From contig JAVVVE010000019.1 of the NCBI GenBank assembly GCA_036652815.1, forward strand, positions 1 through 46,772: a stretch of 46,772 nucleotides of DNA, in the 5' to 3' direction. Made by a program: the position numbers and the translations under genes. A model generated the notes under the pieces. That model did no database searches, was not told where the DNA came from, and was given only the letters and a program-made list of their open reading frames with translations. Of the stretch, positions 1 through 8,760 are shown in pieces. Within the stretch, counting starts at the first letter, position 1. Each line of letters begins with the position of its first letter. The stretch is from SZUA-378 sp036652815. GTDB taxonomy: Bacteria > Bacillota > Clostridia > Lachnospirales > Lachnospiraceae.

Positions 1-60
1 ATCGCAGATTTACTGGATTGTGAGGAATCCTACGTGGAGATGGTTCTTCGGTCAATGTAA
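1..60 (+). CDS. 3' end of an Rpn-type (PD-(D/E)XK) gene, truncated by the window edge
   Basis: The first 60 bases read in frame as 19 codons (IADLLDCEESYVEMVLRSM) plus TAA. They are identical to 46534-46593, the 3' end of the Rpn-family gene at the other end of the window, and the identity runs on to base 74. This is therefore the C-terminal tail of another family copy that begins to the left of the window. The tail is a short helical segment, not the nuclease domain, so nothing can be said about whether that copy is intact. Confidence 0.65.
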   Translation: MADLLDCEESYVEMVLRSM

Positions 61-96
61 ATAACTTATGAAATATATGAAATCCAACTAAAATTA

Positions 97-135
97 CAGG
101 TCTGCATAACCGATATCAAAGGCTATGCAGACCTG
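97..135 (+). terminator. Stem-loop downstream of the Rpn remnant, possible terminator
   Basis: CAGGTCTGCATA (97-108) pairs perfectly with TATGCAGACCTG (124-135) around a 15-base loop. Only CTTTAGATTT follows, so a uridine tract is lacking and intrinsic termination would be weak. A decayed version of the same stem-loop follows the right-hand copy at 46621-46653, so the hairpin travels with the repeat. Confidence 0.4.
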
Positions 136-210
136 CTTTAGATTTAAAGAGTGGTCTGTCAAGCGATTTTGGAAAAATAAGATTCTATGCTTCTTTTAAT
201 ATACTAAATA

Positions 211-232
211 TTTATATAAACGTTTATATAAA
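211..232. promoter_or_regulatory. 22-bp perfect palindrome, candidate LacI-type operator
   Basis: TTTATATAAAC (211-221) is followed directly by its exact reverse complement (222-232). The centre is AAACGTTT, with the central CpG typical of LacI/GalR-family operators. The next gene encodes a LacI-family regulator, so autoregulation is the simplest reading. It sits about 110 bp upstream of the best -35 box, far for simple blocking, so looping or a second promoter (TATAAT at 312-317) may be involved. Confidence 0.5.
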
Positions 233-340
233 AATAATAGAGATGATGTATAAAAATACATATTAATATACATTTTAGCCAAAAATAAGGCAAATAAGAA
301 AAAGATAATAGTATAATAAGGCAAAAATAAATGAAATACA

Positions 341-368
341 TTGAACTTATATATAAATAATTTATAAT
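341..368 (+). promoter_or_regulatory. Sigma-A promoter of the apiose operon
   Basis: TTGAAC (341-346), a 16-bp spacer and a perfect TATAAT (363-368). Transcription would start near 375, giving a leader of about 43 bases to the ATG at 418. Confidence 0.55.
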
Positions 369-417
369 GGTATTTAGAAAGTTTTATATAAAATATAAAT
401 TGAAAGGAAGGAGAAGA

Positions 418-1458
418 ATGAAGACAAATATTAAAGAGATGAGTCAAATCACAGGTTTTTCGCCGGCGACGATATCCAATGCTTTGAATCACAAAAAAGG
501 TGTAAATAAGGAAACGGCCGCTGAGGTGATAAGGGTTGCCAAAGAGATGGGTTATATTAGTGAATCAAGTATTACGAAGATAAAACTTGTGGTTTATAAA
601 AAGAATGGATTAATTATAGAAGATACTCCATTTTTTTCTCTCATTACGGATGGATTTGAAAAAGAATGCAGAGCTTGTGGATATGACATGATGATGTGCT
701 ATCTGGATAGTAGAAGTGAGGAGTATGAAGCACAGGTTAATAAATTGATGCATGATACTTCGGCGGGAATTGTGTTATTGGGAACGGAGCTAGACCATGA
801 TGATTTCGAGATTTTCAAACAAGGCAAGTGTCCATTGATCACTTTGGATTACTGGAATTCAGATATGTATTGCAATAGTGTTTTTATTAACAATGTAGAC
901 TCAGCCAGAGGGGCAGTAGATTATCTGATTCAAAAGGGACATAGAGAAATCGGATATTTGAAAGGTGATTTTAGAATCAAGGCATTTCAGTCAAGAGGAA
1001 ACGGATATAAGACAGCGATGACGAAGAGAGAGCTTCCTATTGACAGCGATTATATTGTAACTCTCAGTACGACTATGGATGGAGCTTATAAAGATATGAT
1101 TACACATTTAAGTCGTAAACCGAACTTGCCAACTGCATTTTTTTCAGATAATGATATGATTGCACTGGGTGCTATGAAAGCACTACAGGAATTTGGATAT
1201 CAGATTCCGGAAGATATCTCCATGATAGGATTTGATGATTTGCCATTTTGTGAAATAGCATCCCCGAGATTAACCAGTCTTCGGGTACCTAAGCAAGAGA
1301 TGGGTAGAGTTGCAGCCAGAAGAATGGCAGAATTAATTCGAGAGGGTGAAGATATTAAATTAAAGATTCAGGTTTGCACAGAATTCATTGAAAGAGATAG
1401 TGTAAAAGATATCAATGCAACGTTGCAACAGAAAGGAATAGAAGGAAACGCAGAATGA
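418..1458 (+). CDS. LacI/GalR-family transcriptional regulator
   Basis: A 346-residue DNA-binding repressor or activator. Residues 1-50 form the LacI helix-turn-helix and hinge (ITGFSPATISNALN, then VNKETAAEVIRVAKEMGY); the rest is the periplasmic-binding-protein-like ligand domain, ending in the typical GFDDLPFCEIASPRLTS segment. The ATG at 418 is chosen because GAAAGGAAGGAG lies just upstream and the family start aligns; an ATG at 367 would add 17 unrelated basic residues. The gene overlaps the isomerase by ATGA, so it is the first gene of the putative apiose operon and probably senses apiose or a pathway intermediate. A palindrome with a CG centre at 211-232 is a candidate binding site. 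The ligand itself cannot be read from sequence. Confidence 0.9.
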   Translation: MKTNIKEMSQITGFSPATISNALNHKKGVNKETAAEVIRVAKEMGYISESSITKIKLVVYKKNGLIIEDTPFFSLITDGFEKECRACGYDMMMCYLDSRSEEYEAQVNKLMHDTSAGIVLLGTELDHDDFEIFKQGKCPLITLDYWNSDMYCNSVFINNVDSARGAVDYLIQKGHREIGYLKGDFRIKAFQSRGNGYKTAMTKRELPIDSDYIVTLSTTMDGAYKDMITHLSRKPNLPTAFFSDNDMIALGAMKALQEFGYQIPEDISMIGFDDLPFCEIASPRLTSLRVPKQEMGRVAARRMAELIREGEDIKLKIQVCTEFIERDSVKDINATLQQKGIEGNAE

Positions 1459-2855
1459 AAAAAATTAAGATTGGGTTAGCACCCACGAGAAGAAGTATTT
1501 TCAGTGCACCGGATGCCATTAAATATGCACAACTGACCAGAAAGCGATTGGAAGAATTAGGGGTTGTATTTGTTGATATTACAGATATCAATGAAGAAGG
1601 GTTACTCTATGATGATGGAGATATTGCAAAGATTGTTACAAAATTTAAAGCAGAGGGAATCGTAGGACTTTTCCTGCCACACTGTAATTTTGGCACAGAG
1701 TATGTATGTGCAAGATTAGCCAAAGAGTTAGACGTGCCGGTGCTTTTGTGGGGGCCTAGAGATGAAAGACCGGATGAGAATGGAATCAGACTGCGTGACA
1801 GTCAATGTGGACTGTTTGCAACAGGAAAAGTATTGCGGAGATTCAAAGTACCCTTTACCTATTTAACCAACTGCAGGTTAAGTGATCCGGAATTTGAAAG
1901 AGGAATTCGCAATTTCTTAGGTGTTTGCAATACAGTGCATACATTTCGTCATATTAGGATACTGCAGATTGCACCTAGACCTTTTGATTTTTGGTCTACC
2001 ATGTGTAATGAAGGAGAACTGTTGGAGCGATTCAATATTCAGCTATCTCCAATCCCTATGCCGGAGCTGACAGAAGCAATGCGTGAAGCACAAGCGGAAC
2101 ATACGGAAATAGAAAAAGTGATTCAGTATTGCCGAGAGAAGATGAACATTAAAATTACAGAGGAAGAACTGACTAAAGTAGCAGCTTTGAAGGTGGCCAT
2201 GAAGAATTTAACGAGGAAGTATGGTTGTCAGGCAGTCGCTATCCAATGTTGGAATGCGTTACAAAGCGAGATAGGGATTATGCCGTGTGCAGCAAACTCT
2301 TTGCTAAACGAAGAGGGTATTCCGGTGGTATGTGAGACGGATATCCATGGTGCCATTACAGCTTTGCTTGTAGAGGCAGCCAGTATAGAGGATACAAAAG
2401 GATTTTTTGCAGACTGGACAGTGAGGCATCCGGATAATGAAAATGGAGAATTATTACAACATTGCGGACCGTGGCCGATTTCTGTGGCCAAAGAAAAACC
2501 GACTATTGGTTATCCGCTGGCGTTTAGTCACCCAGGTGCAGTAGAAGCGGAAGCGAAACATGGAGATATGACGTTATGCAGATTTGATGGTGATAATGGG
2601 GAATATTCTTTGCTGTTAGGAAATGCAACTGGCGTGGAGGGACCTTATACTAAGGGAACTTATGTATGGGTAGAGGTTGCTAATTTGAAGAGACTGGAAG
2701 CAAAGATTGTAGAAGGACCCTATATTCATCATTGCGTTGGGATTCATGGCAATGTGGTTCCTGTTCTATATGAAGCGTGTAAATATATCGGGGTAACTCC
2801 GGATCTGTATGATCCGATCGAAGAAGAAGTGAAAGCCTATATTCGCGGCGAATGA
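1455..2855 (+). CDS. apsI: FucI/AraA-like sugar isomerase, putative D-apiose isomerase
   Basis: A 466-residue protein of the L-fucose/L-arabinose isomerase superfamily, a metal-dependent aldose-ketose isomerase fold. Visible features are the N-terminal Rossmann-like half (GIVGLFLPHCNFG), the C-E-T-D segment at residues 293-296, whose Glu294 and Asp296 fit the metal-ligand positions of the family, and a His-rich C-terminal motif (YIHHCVGIHGN, 423-432). It starts in the ATGA overlap with the LacI gene. Next to it are a split transketolase and an FGGY kinase, with no class II aldolase. That combination fits the known D-apiose route (apiose isomerase, apulose kinase, apulose-4-phosphate transketolase) better than fucose, arabinose or rhamnose routes, which need an aldolase or epimerase. 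The family is clear; the substrate is inferred from the neighbours. Confidence 0.62.
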   Translation: MKKIKIGLAPTRRSIFSAPDAIKYAQLTRKRLEELGVVFVDITDINEEGLLYDDGDIAKIVTKFKAEGIVGLFLPHCNFGTEYVCARLAKELDVPVLLWGPRDERPDENGIRLRDSQCGLFATGKVLRRFKVPFTYLTNCRLSDPEFERGIRNFLGVCNTVHTFRHIRILQIAPRPFDFWSTMCNEGELLERFNIQLSPIPMPELTEAMREAQAEHTEIEKVIQYCREKMNIKITEEELTKVAALKVAMKNLTRKYGCQAVAIQCWNALQSEIGIMPCAANSLLNEEGIPVVCETDIHGAITALLVEAASIEDTKGFFADWTVRHPDNENGELLQHCGPWPISVAKEKPTIGYPLAFSHPGAVEAEAKHGDMTLCRFDGDNGEYSLLLGNATGVEGPYTKGTYVWVEVANLKRLEAKIVEGPYIHHCVGIHGNVVPVLYEACKYIGVTPDLYDPIEEEVKAYIRGE

Positions 2856-2867
2856 CAGGAGGAAATG

Positions 2868-3698
2868 ATGGAAAATTTAAAAGTGAAAGCATTTGAACTG
2901 CGTAAAAATGTTATTGATATGATTGTGGAAGGAAAAGGCGGACATATTGGCGGAGACATGAGTGTGATGGATATTCTTGTCACATTATATTTTAAACAAA
3001 TGAATATAACTCCGGACAATCAGACAGATGCCAATAGAGATAGATTTGTGATGAGCAAGGGTCATTCAGTTGAGGCACTCTATGCAGTGCTTGCGGCAAA
3101 AGGATTCTTTCCTATGGAACAGGTGATTCAAGAATTTTCAAAGTTTGATTCTCCATTTATCGGACATCCCAATAATCAATTACCGGGTATCGAGATGAAC
3201 TCAGGATCTTTGGGACATGGACTTCCGGTCTGTGTTGGTATGGCACTGGCAGGCAAGATGAACCGCCAGAGTTATCGAGTGTATACTGTTATGGGAGACG
3301 GAGAACTGGCAGAGGGATCGGTATGGGAAGGCGTGATGGCAGGCAGTCATTATAAGTTAGATAATTTATGTGCTGTAGTCGATAGAAACAGATTACAGAT
3401 TTCGGGCAATACAGAAGATATCATGAGCCATGACAGTCAGATGGAACGCTGGAGTAGTTTTGGATGGCATGCAATGAGTGTGAATGGCAATGATATGGAT
3501 GAATTAAATGCTGCTTTTGAAGAGGCTAAAAAAGTAAAAGGAAAACCAAGTGTTGTGATTGCCAATACGATAAAAGGTTACGGCTCTTCCGTTATGGAAA
3601 ATCAAGCAAATTGGCATCATAAAGTTCCTAATCAGGAAGAATATATACAAATTATGAAAGATTTTGATGTAAGAAAGGAGGCATTACAACATGAATAA
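2868..3698 (+). CDS. aptA: Transketolase N-terminal subunit, putative apulose-4-phosphate transketolase A
   Basis: A 276-residue thiamine-diphosphate-binding half of a split transketolase. It shows the early KGGHIGGDMSVMDIL region, SKGHS (63-67), SLGHGLP (114-120), and the ThDP/Mg motif starting at GDGE (143-146) and ending at the Asn of DRNRLQ (172-177). The ATG at 2868 has AGGAGG five bases upstream; the ATG one codon earlier is too close. It follows the isomerase by 12 bases and overlaps the C-terminal half by 8 bases, so the two subunits are made together. In the apiose pathway the complex moves the two-carbon unit of apulose 4-phosphate to glyceraldehyde 3-phosphate, giving xylulose 5-phosphate and dihydroxyacetone phosphate. 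A general transketolase or another ketose is possible; only the operon argues for apiose. Confidence 0.65.
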   Translation: MENLKVKAFELRKNVIDMIVEGKGGHIGGDMSVMDILVTLYFKQMNITPDNQTDANRDRFVMSKGHSVEALYAVLAAKGFFPMEQVIQEFSKFDSPFIGHPNNQLPGIEMNSGSLGHGLPVCVGMALAGKMNRQSYRVYTVMGDGELAEGSVWEGVMAGSHYKLDNLCAVVDRNRLQISGNTEDIMSHDSQMERWSSFGWHAMSVNGNDMDELNAAFEEAKKVKGKPSVVIANTIKGYGSSVMENQANWHHKVPNQEEYIQIMKDFDVRKEALQHE

Positions 3699-4629
3699 GA
3701 TACCGAATCGTCAAGCTATTTGTGATGTATTAATGGAGCATTCTAAAACAGATAAAGATATCGTGGTGTTATGCAGTGATTCCAGAGGGTCAGCATCTCT
3801 GGCACCTTATGCAAAGACTTATCCGGATCAATTTATAGAAGTGGGAATTGCAGAGCAGGATTTAGTCAGCATATCGGCGGGATTGGCTAGCTGCGGAAAG
3901 AAGGCCTTTGCTGCTTCACCGGCCAGTTTTTTATCAACCAGAAGTTATGAGCAGGCCAAGGTAGATGTGGCATATTCCGATACCAATGTTACACTGATTG
4001 GCATCAGTGGAGGAATCAGCTATGGAGCATTGGGTATGAGCCATCATTCGGCACAGGATATCGCAGCGATGTCAGCGATTCCCAATATGAGAGTTTATCT
4101 TCCTAGCGACAGGCATCAGACTAAGCATCTGATAGAAGCATTACTGAAAGATAGCAAAGGAGCTTATGTGCGGGTTGGACGTAATCCGGTAGAAGATATT
4201 TATGAAGAAAACAACTGCCCTTTTGTTATGAATAAGGCTACGGTCATTGCAGAAGGGACAGACATCGCTTTAATTGCCTGCGGCGAAATGGTAAGACCTT
4301 GTATGGAAGCTGCACAAATATTGGAAGAGTCAGGTATCAGTACTACGGTATTAGATATGTATTGCGTGAAACCGTTGGATGAAGATGCCGTTATAAAAGC
4401 AGCAAATAATGCAAAGGCGGTTGTAACGGTTGAGGAGCATGCACCATTCGGAGGACTTGGCTCGCGTGTTAGTCAGGTGGTAGGAAATGCATGCCCAAGA
4501 ACAGTAATCAATATGGCGCTGCCGGATACGCCGGTTATCACCGGAAATTCGCAAGAAGTATTTGACTATTATGGACTTAATACAGAAGGAATCATAAAAA
4601 AAGTAATGGAGCTGATGAAACGTGTCTAA
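3691..4629 (+). CDS. aptB: Transketolase C-terminal subunit, putative apulose-4-phosphate transketolase B
   Basis: A 312-residue protein carrying the pyrimidine-binding and C-terminal domains of transketolase. EVGIAEQDLVSISAGLA contains the catalytic Glu (residue 55) that activates thiamine diphosphate; GMSHHSAQDIAAMSAIP and the C-terminal VVTVEEHAPFGGLGS segment are typical. An AAAGGAGG site lies upstream and the start overlaps the end of the N-terminal subunit gene by 8 bases. Its own end overlaps the kinase start by 8 bases. Split transketolases are usual in Firmicutes, so the split is not odd in itself; the unusual point is its place between a FucI-like isomerase and a sugar kinase. Confidence 0.65.
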   Translation: MNKIPNRQAICDVLMEHSKTDKDIVVLCSDSRGSASLAPYAKTYPDQFIEVGIAEQDLVSISAGLASCGKKAFAASPASFLSTRSYEQAKVDVAYSDTNVTLIGISGGISYGALGMSHHSAQDIAAMSAIPNMRVYLPSDRHQTKHLIEALLKDSKGAYVRVGRNPVEDIYEENNCPFVMNKATVIAEGTDIALIACGEMVRPCMEAAQILEESGISTTVLDMYCVKPLDEDAVIKAANNAKAVVTVEEHAPFGGLGSRVSQVVGNACPRTVINMALPDTPVITGNSQEVFDYYGLNTEGIIKKVMELMKRV

Positions 4630-6109
4630 CTATATATTGGGAATCGATCAAAGTACACAAGGAACAAAAGCACTGCTTTTTGATGAAAGCGGAGAATTAT
4701 TATGCAGAACGGATCTGCCACATAAACAGATTGTCAATGAACGCGGATGGGTAGAACATGACCCGATGGAAATCATAGAGAATACGATACAGGTGGTTAA
4801 AAATCTGGTAGATAAAAGCCGGATCAATAAAGAGGATATCATCGGAATCGGAATCAGCAATCAGCGTGAAACAGCACTTGCGTGGGATAAGATAACAGGT
4901 AATCCGATCTATCATGCAATCGTGTGGCAGTGTGCCAGAGGAGAAGCTATTTGCAATCGCATGATAGAAGCAGGGCATGCGACAGATATTATGCATCGCA
5001 CAGGCCTTAGAATATCTCCTTATTTCTCAGCAGCCAAACTTGCATGGATATTGGAACATGTTCCGGGGGCAAAGGAAAAACAAGATGCAGGCAATCTCTG
5101 TATGGGAACGATGGATTGTTTTCTCATCTATCAGTTGACGCATGGTAAATCCTTCAAGACGGATTATTCCAATGCTTCCAGAACGCAATTGTTCAATATT
5201 ACGACGCTTAGATGGGATGAGGAGGTATGCCGTTTATTTGGTATACAAATCGCATCGCTACCGACAGTATGTGATTCGGATGCAGAGTATGGGATAACAG
5301 ACCTTGGTGGATTCTTAGAACATGGGATTCCGATTCATGCAGTTATGGGAGATTCTCATGGTGCATTGTTTGGACAAGGATGTACTGAATGTGGTATGGT
5401 AAAAGCAACGTATGGAACAGGCTCTTCCGTTATGATGAATATCGGAGAGCATCCTGTTTTCAGCGATAAAGGTGTGGTTACTTCATTGGCATGGAGCATG
5501 GGTGGTAAAGCTAACTATGTATTAGAGGGAAACATTAATTATACAGGAGCGGTGATCAGCTGGCTGCAGAATGAGATGCAATTGATTACAGAGGCACGAG
5601 AAGCAGAACAGTTGGCACTTGAGGCTAATCCTCAAGATAAAACCTATCTGATACCGGCATTTACCGGCTTGGGGGCACCTTATTGGGACAGTCTGGCGAC
5701 AGGTACGATAACAGGCATGAGTAGAACTACCGGGAAAGCAGAGATTGTCAAAGCAGCCCTGGAGAGTATCGCATATCAGATCACAGATATTGTCAAAGTA
5801 ATGAGTGAGGTATCCGGGATAGGGATTCGGGAACTTCGCGTCGATGGAGGGCCTACGAAGAATCACTATCTGATGCAATTTCAGAGTGACCTATTGGATA
5901 TTCCGGTTCAGGTACCGGAAGCAGAGGAGTTATCCGGTATCGGAGCCGCTTATGCGGCAGGTATAGCGATGGGTATCTATGATCGTGAGACACTGTTTGC
6001 GAGGATGCAAAGGACTGCATTTAAAGGACAGATGAAGGAAGAAGTTCGACATATTAGATATAAAGGCTGGCAGGACGCAGTCGGACATGTATTGACAAAT
6101 CCGAATTAG
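4622..6109 (+). CDS. aplK: FGGY-family sugar kinase, putative apulose kinase
   Basis: A 495-residue FGGY kinase with the usual two actin-like ATPase domains: GIDQSTQGTKALLFD near the N-terminus, WDKITGNPIYHAIVWQ, YGTGSSVMMNIG in the second half, and FTGLGAPYWD followed by GGPTKNHYLMQFQSDLL near the end. It reads most like the glycerol kinase branch of the family. The start is GTG at 4622, overlapping the transketolase stop by 8 bases, with GGAG upstream, so translation is probably coupled. Expected reaction: apulose + ATP to apulose 4-phosphate. Glycerol kinase is the alternative by motif, but no glycerol facilitator or glycerol-3-phosphate dehydrogenase is nearby and the operon supplies an isomerase and a ketose-phosphate-cleaving enzyme instead. 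Confidence 0.65.
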   Translation: MSNYILGIDQSTQGTKALLFDESGELLCRTDLPHKQIVNERGWVEHDPMEIIENTIQVVKNLVDKSRINKEDIIGIGISNQRETALAWDKITGNPIYHAIVWQCARGEAICNRMIEAGHATDIMHRTGLRISPYFSAAKLAWILEHVPGAKEKQDAGNLCMGTMDCFLIYQLTHGKSFKTDYSNASRTQLFNITTLRWDEEVCRLFGIQIASLPTVCDSDAEYGITDLGGFLEHGIPIHAVMGDSHGALFGQGCTECGMVKATYGTGSSVMMNIGEHPVFSDKGVVTSLAWSMGGKANYVLEGNINYTGAVISWLQNEMQLITEAREAEQLALEANPQDKTYLIPAFTGLGAPYWDSLATGTITGMSRTTGKAEIVKAALESIAYQITDIVKVMSEVSGIGIRELRVDGGPTKNHYLMQFQSDLLDIPVQVPEAEELSGIGAAYAAGIAMGIYDRETLFARMQRTAFKGQMKEEVRHIRYKGWQDAVGHVLTNPN

Positions 6110-6117
6110 AAGTAAGG

Positions 6118-7107
6118 ATGGTGATTCTTATAGAGGCACGACTTTTAGAACAATTAAGGAACATAACAAGAGAAGAACAAGAGATATTGGATGGCAGAAC
6201 ACAGATAGACAAGACACTCTATATGAGTGAGGATCCCATGACAATTGACAGTAAGAGACTTTTAGACAGTGGAAAGTTGATAGAAGTGCGCCCACATACA
6301 AGGTTTCTTGCCTTTCCTAAGCATAAACATAATTATGTGGAACTAATCTATATGTGTCAGGGAAAAACAAAACATAAGATAGAGGGGCAGGAAGTGGAGC
6401 TTTGCCAAGGGGAATTATTGTTTCTGAATCAACATGTTACGCAGGAAGTAGCAAGGGCAGAAGAAACAGATATTGCAGTGAACTTTATCATACGTCCGGA
6501 ATTCTTTGATACCGCCCTGCACATGATGGGAGAAGAAGATAATCTAATGCGGGATTTTATCATCGGATGTCTTTGTAATGATGCCGATGACTCTAAGTAT
6601 TCCAGTTATTTGCATTTCAAAGTGGCAGATATCCTGCCGATTCAGAATCTGGTCGAGAATCTGATATGGACACTTTGGAATAATCAAGCGAATAAACGGA
6701 GCATGAATCAGATTACGATGGGTTTACTGTTTTTACAGCTTATGAATCATACGGATAAGTTAGTAGTGGGGCAGGATAATCTGGAGCAGGAACTGGTCTT
6801 TACGGTATTGCGCTATATAGAAGAGCATTATCGAGAAGGTAAACTTTCGGATTTGGCAGGACAACTGAAGTACGACCTCTATTGGCTTAGTAGGACGATT
6901 AAACAATTAACCGGGCATAATTATACTGAATTATTGCAAATAAAGAGACTGAATCAGGCGGTATTCTTATTGACGAGTTCCAAAATGCCCGTTGCTGATA
7001 TTGCGTTAGCAACAGGTTATAGCAATATCAGCTATTTTCATCGCATTTTCAAGGAAAGATATGGCATGACACCCAGGGAATATCGATTGGAAAATAGAGA
7101 AAAATGA
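6118..7107 (+). CDS. AraC-family transcriptional regulator with N-terminal cupin
   Basis: A 329-residue regulator. An N-terminal cupin-like sensor region (FPKHKHNYVELIYMCQGKTK, then an acidic beta-rich stretch) is followed by a long linker and a C-terminal pair of helix-turn-helix motifs at about 225-325, ending in the AraC signature GYSNISYFHRIFKERYGMTP. It lies 8 bases after the kinase with only a weak ribosome site (AAGTAAGG), so it is probably the last gene of the apiose operon and expressed at low level. The operon then has two regulators, LacI-type at the front and AraC-type at the end. The stop lies 16 bases from the convergent response-regulator gene. The ligand is unknown, perhaps a sugar bound by the cupin. 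Confidence 0.88.
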   Translation: MVILIEARLLEQLRNITREEQEILDGRTQIDKTLYMSEDPMTIDSKRLLDSGKLIEVRPHTRFLAFPKHKHNYVELIYMCQGKTKHKIEGQEVELCQGELLFLNQHVTQEVARAEETDIAVNFIIRPEFFDTALHMMGEEDNLMRDFIIGCLCNDADDSKYSSYLHFKVADILPIQNLVENLIWTLWNNQANKRSMNQITMGLLFLQLMNHTDKLVVGQDNLEQELVFTVLRYIEEHYREGKLSDLAGQLKYDLYWLSRTIKQLTGHNYTELLQIKRLNQAVFLLTSSKMPVADIALATGYSNISYFHRIFKERYGMTPREYRLENREK

Positions 7108-7123
7108 AGCATGCAGCTACGAC

Positions 7124-8740
7124 TCAATGCTCGTCCAATCTATAAAATTTGGAAGGAGAAATTCCATATTTTTTCTTAAAACATTTACTGAAATAAAGGG
7201 GGTCGCTGAATCCGGATAGTTTTGCAACAGATTGTAAGTTGCTATATCCATCCAGCAGATACCCTTTTGCAATTTCTAATTTTAAGTTGCCGATATATTT
7301 CACGAGAGGTATTCCGGTTTCTTTATGGAATTGTTTACTTAAATAAGTTTCATTGAGATAAAGCTGAGAAGCCAACCATTTCACAGTTAGTGAGGGATTG
7401 ACTATATTTTGTTCTATCAGTTCCATGCATTTTTCTACCAGTCTTTTTCCGGTAGATATTTGAGAAGATTTCAAATATGCTAAAATAGTGCTGTAGAAGT
7501 TTATAATAAAGTCAATACATTGTTTTGGTTCGTCCTTTTCCATAATCTCATTGACGGGATCTAAGTGCTGATGAAAGATATCTCTCAAATTTGTTTTGTT
7601 TTCTTGTACAAACATAATGCCGGTCATCATCATATCTACACGCAAAATATTAAATTCATCAACGTGAGTTTCGTTGATGTTGTTTGTACTTAAGATTTCT
7701 ATTACCAGATTCGTTAATGCCGGCAAATCATAGGTTCGAAGATATTTTAATAACAGGGAGCGCATGGAATCAAAGTCAATAGAATGCAGTGAAGAAGTAT
7801 TTAAAAAATCATCGAAAGAAATAATCCCTTTTTCAAGAATAGCAGGCGTGTACTTTGATAAATATTTTGTATCATAATAGCAGCGATAAATATTTTGATA
7901 CCCTTTATATTTTCGGCTAAAGAGTATTGTTACTTCAAGATTCAGATCACAGAGCAGAGCAGAGCGTAGACTTTGGCAGATCATCTTTGCATTTTGTGCC
8001 ATAGACTGAGCGCTTGGTACGGAACCGAGTAATATATTGATATTGTAAAAGGAGTCACTGAATACAATGCAATTGTGATATTCGCATAATACATTTTCCA
8101 CACATTTACTTACTGTTTCAAGGAGCATTTCTAAGTTGCTGGGTAGCATAAGCTGTTTTTCCAAATGATTAATATGGATGCAGATCATCTCAAATTGTTC
8201 TGCCAGCAAAGGAATATGATAGAAAGCCAGCTTATCTTTGATTTGCGTCTCACTAAGCGATTGCTGTCCGGATACTAACCAATTTAAAAATTTGTCTTTA
8301 ATCATTTTCTCGCTGATGGTTGCTTTTGTTTTGAGGTGTTCTATATATTGATCTTGTTGCTGGGAATGATCCAACACTTTTTTGAGTGTGAGCATTAATT
8401 CTATCAGTTTGTTTTTCTCAATCGGTTTCAAAATATAATAGAACACACCAAGATTGAGAGCTTGCTGTGCACAGCCAAAGCTGTCGTTTACGGTCAGCAT
8501 AACAAATTGAATGTTTTTATATTGCATTTTAATCTGTTCTGCCAGTTCAAGACCATTCATATTAGGCATATTGATGTCACTGATAATAATATGAGGTTCT
8601 TGACGGGCAAGAAAAGCAAGTGCTTTTGTACCATCCGTGGCTTGCCCCATTATTTGAAATCCCAGGGATTCCCAGTCCAGGATGTGGGTTAATCTTCGTA
8701 ATACCAGAGGGTCATCATCTACAATCAATATTTGATACAT
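7124..8740 (-). CDS. YesN-type response regulator with AraC output domain
   Basis: A 538-residue response regulator. The receiver domain (1-120) has the acidic pocket VDDD at 7-10, phosphoacceptor Asp55 (SDINMPNMNG), Thr83 and Lys105 (LKP). A long middle region of about 300 residues has no motif I recognise. The C-terminal AraC-type double helix-turn-helix (about 435-535) ends with LSGFSDPLYFSKCFKKKYGISPSKFY. It lies 20 bases after the histidine kinase gene on the same strand, so the two are co-transcribed. The pair faces away from a binding protein-permease operon starting at 10714, the usual arrangement in which a YesMN pair activates an adjacent CUT1 sugar importer. Its start has AAAGGA about 11 bases upstream. 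Confidence 0.9.
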   Translation of the reverse strand: MYQILIVDDDPLVLRRLTHILDWESLGFQIMGQATDGTKALAFLARQEPHIIISDINMPNMNGLELAEQIKMQYKNIQFVMLTVNDSFGCAQQALNLGVFYYILKPIEKNKLIELMLTLKKVLDHSQQQDQYIEHLKTKATISEKMIKDKFLNWLVSGQQSLSETQIKDKLAFYHIPLLAEQFEMICIHINHLEKQLMLPSNLEMLLETVSKCVENVLCEYHNCIVFSDSFYNINILLGSVPSAQSMAQNAKMICQSLRSALLCDLNLEVTILFSRKYKGYQNIYRCYYDTKYLSKYTPAILEKGIISFDDFLNTSSLHSIDFDSMRSLLLKYLRTYDLPALTNLVIEILSTNNINETHVDEFNILRVDMMMTGIMFVQENKTNLRDIFHQHLDPVNEIMEKDEPKQCIDFIINFYSTILAYLKSSQISTGKRLVEKCMELIEQNIVNPSLTVKWLASQLYLNETYLSKQFHKETGIPLVKYIGNLKLEIAKGYLLDGYSNLQSVAKLSGFSDPLYFSKCFKKKYGISPSKFYRLDEH

Positions 8741-8760
8741 AAGTCAGAGTCCTTTCACTG

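Larger units (their letters stand above)
61..417. other. AT-rich intergenic region with regulatory signals, no gene
   Basis: No credible coding sequence lies here; the reading frames present are low-complexity and lack ribosome binding sites. The region holds a stem-loop behind the Rpn remnant (97-135), a perfect 22-bp palindrome (211-232), an 11-bp direct repeat AATAAGGCAAA at 284-294 and 315-325, and a good sigma-A promoter (341-368) for the downstream operon. Confidence 0.7.

Noticed and set aside
196..492. 98-codon minus-strand frame over the upstream region of the LacI-type gene
   Set aside because: Composition is dominated by Phe, Tyr, Leu and Ile from AT-rich DNA, there is no ribosome site, and it overlaps the promoter and the start of the LacI-type gene.
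1455..4629. Sulfoquinovose breakdown by the sulfo-transketolase route
   Set aside because: That route also uses an isomerase with a split transketolase, but its sulfoquinovosidase, sulfonate exporter and sulfo-sugar isomerase partners are not here, and the FGGY kinase has no role in it.
4622..6109. Plain glycerol kinase (glpK)
   Set aside because: The motifs are glycerol-kinase-like, but glpF and glpD are absent and the gene overlaps a split transketolase behind a sugar isomerase. Kept as the alternative, not as the main call.
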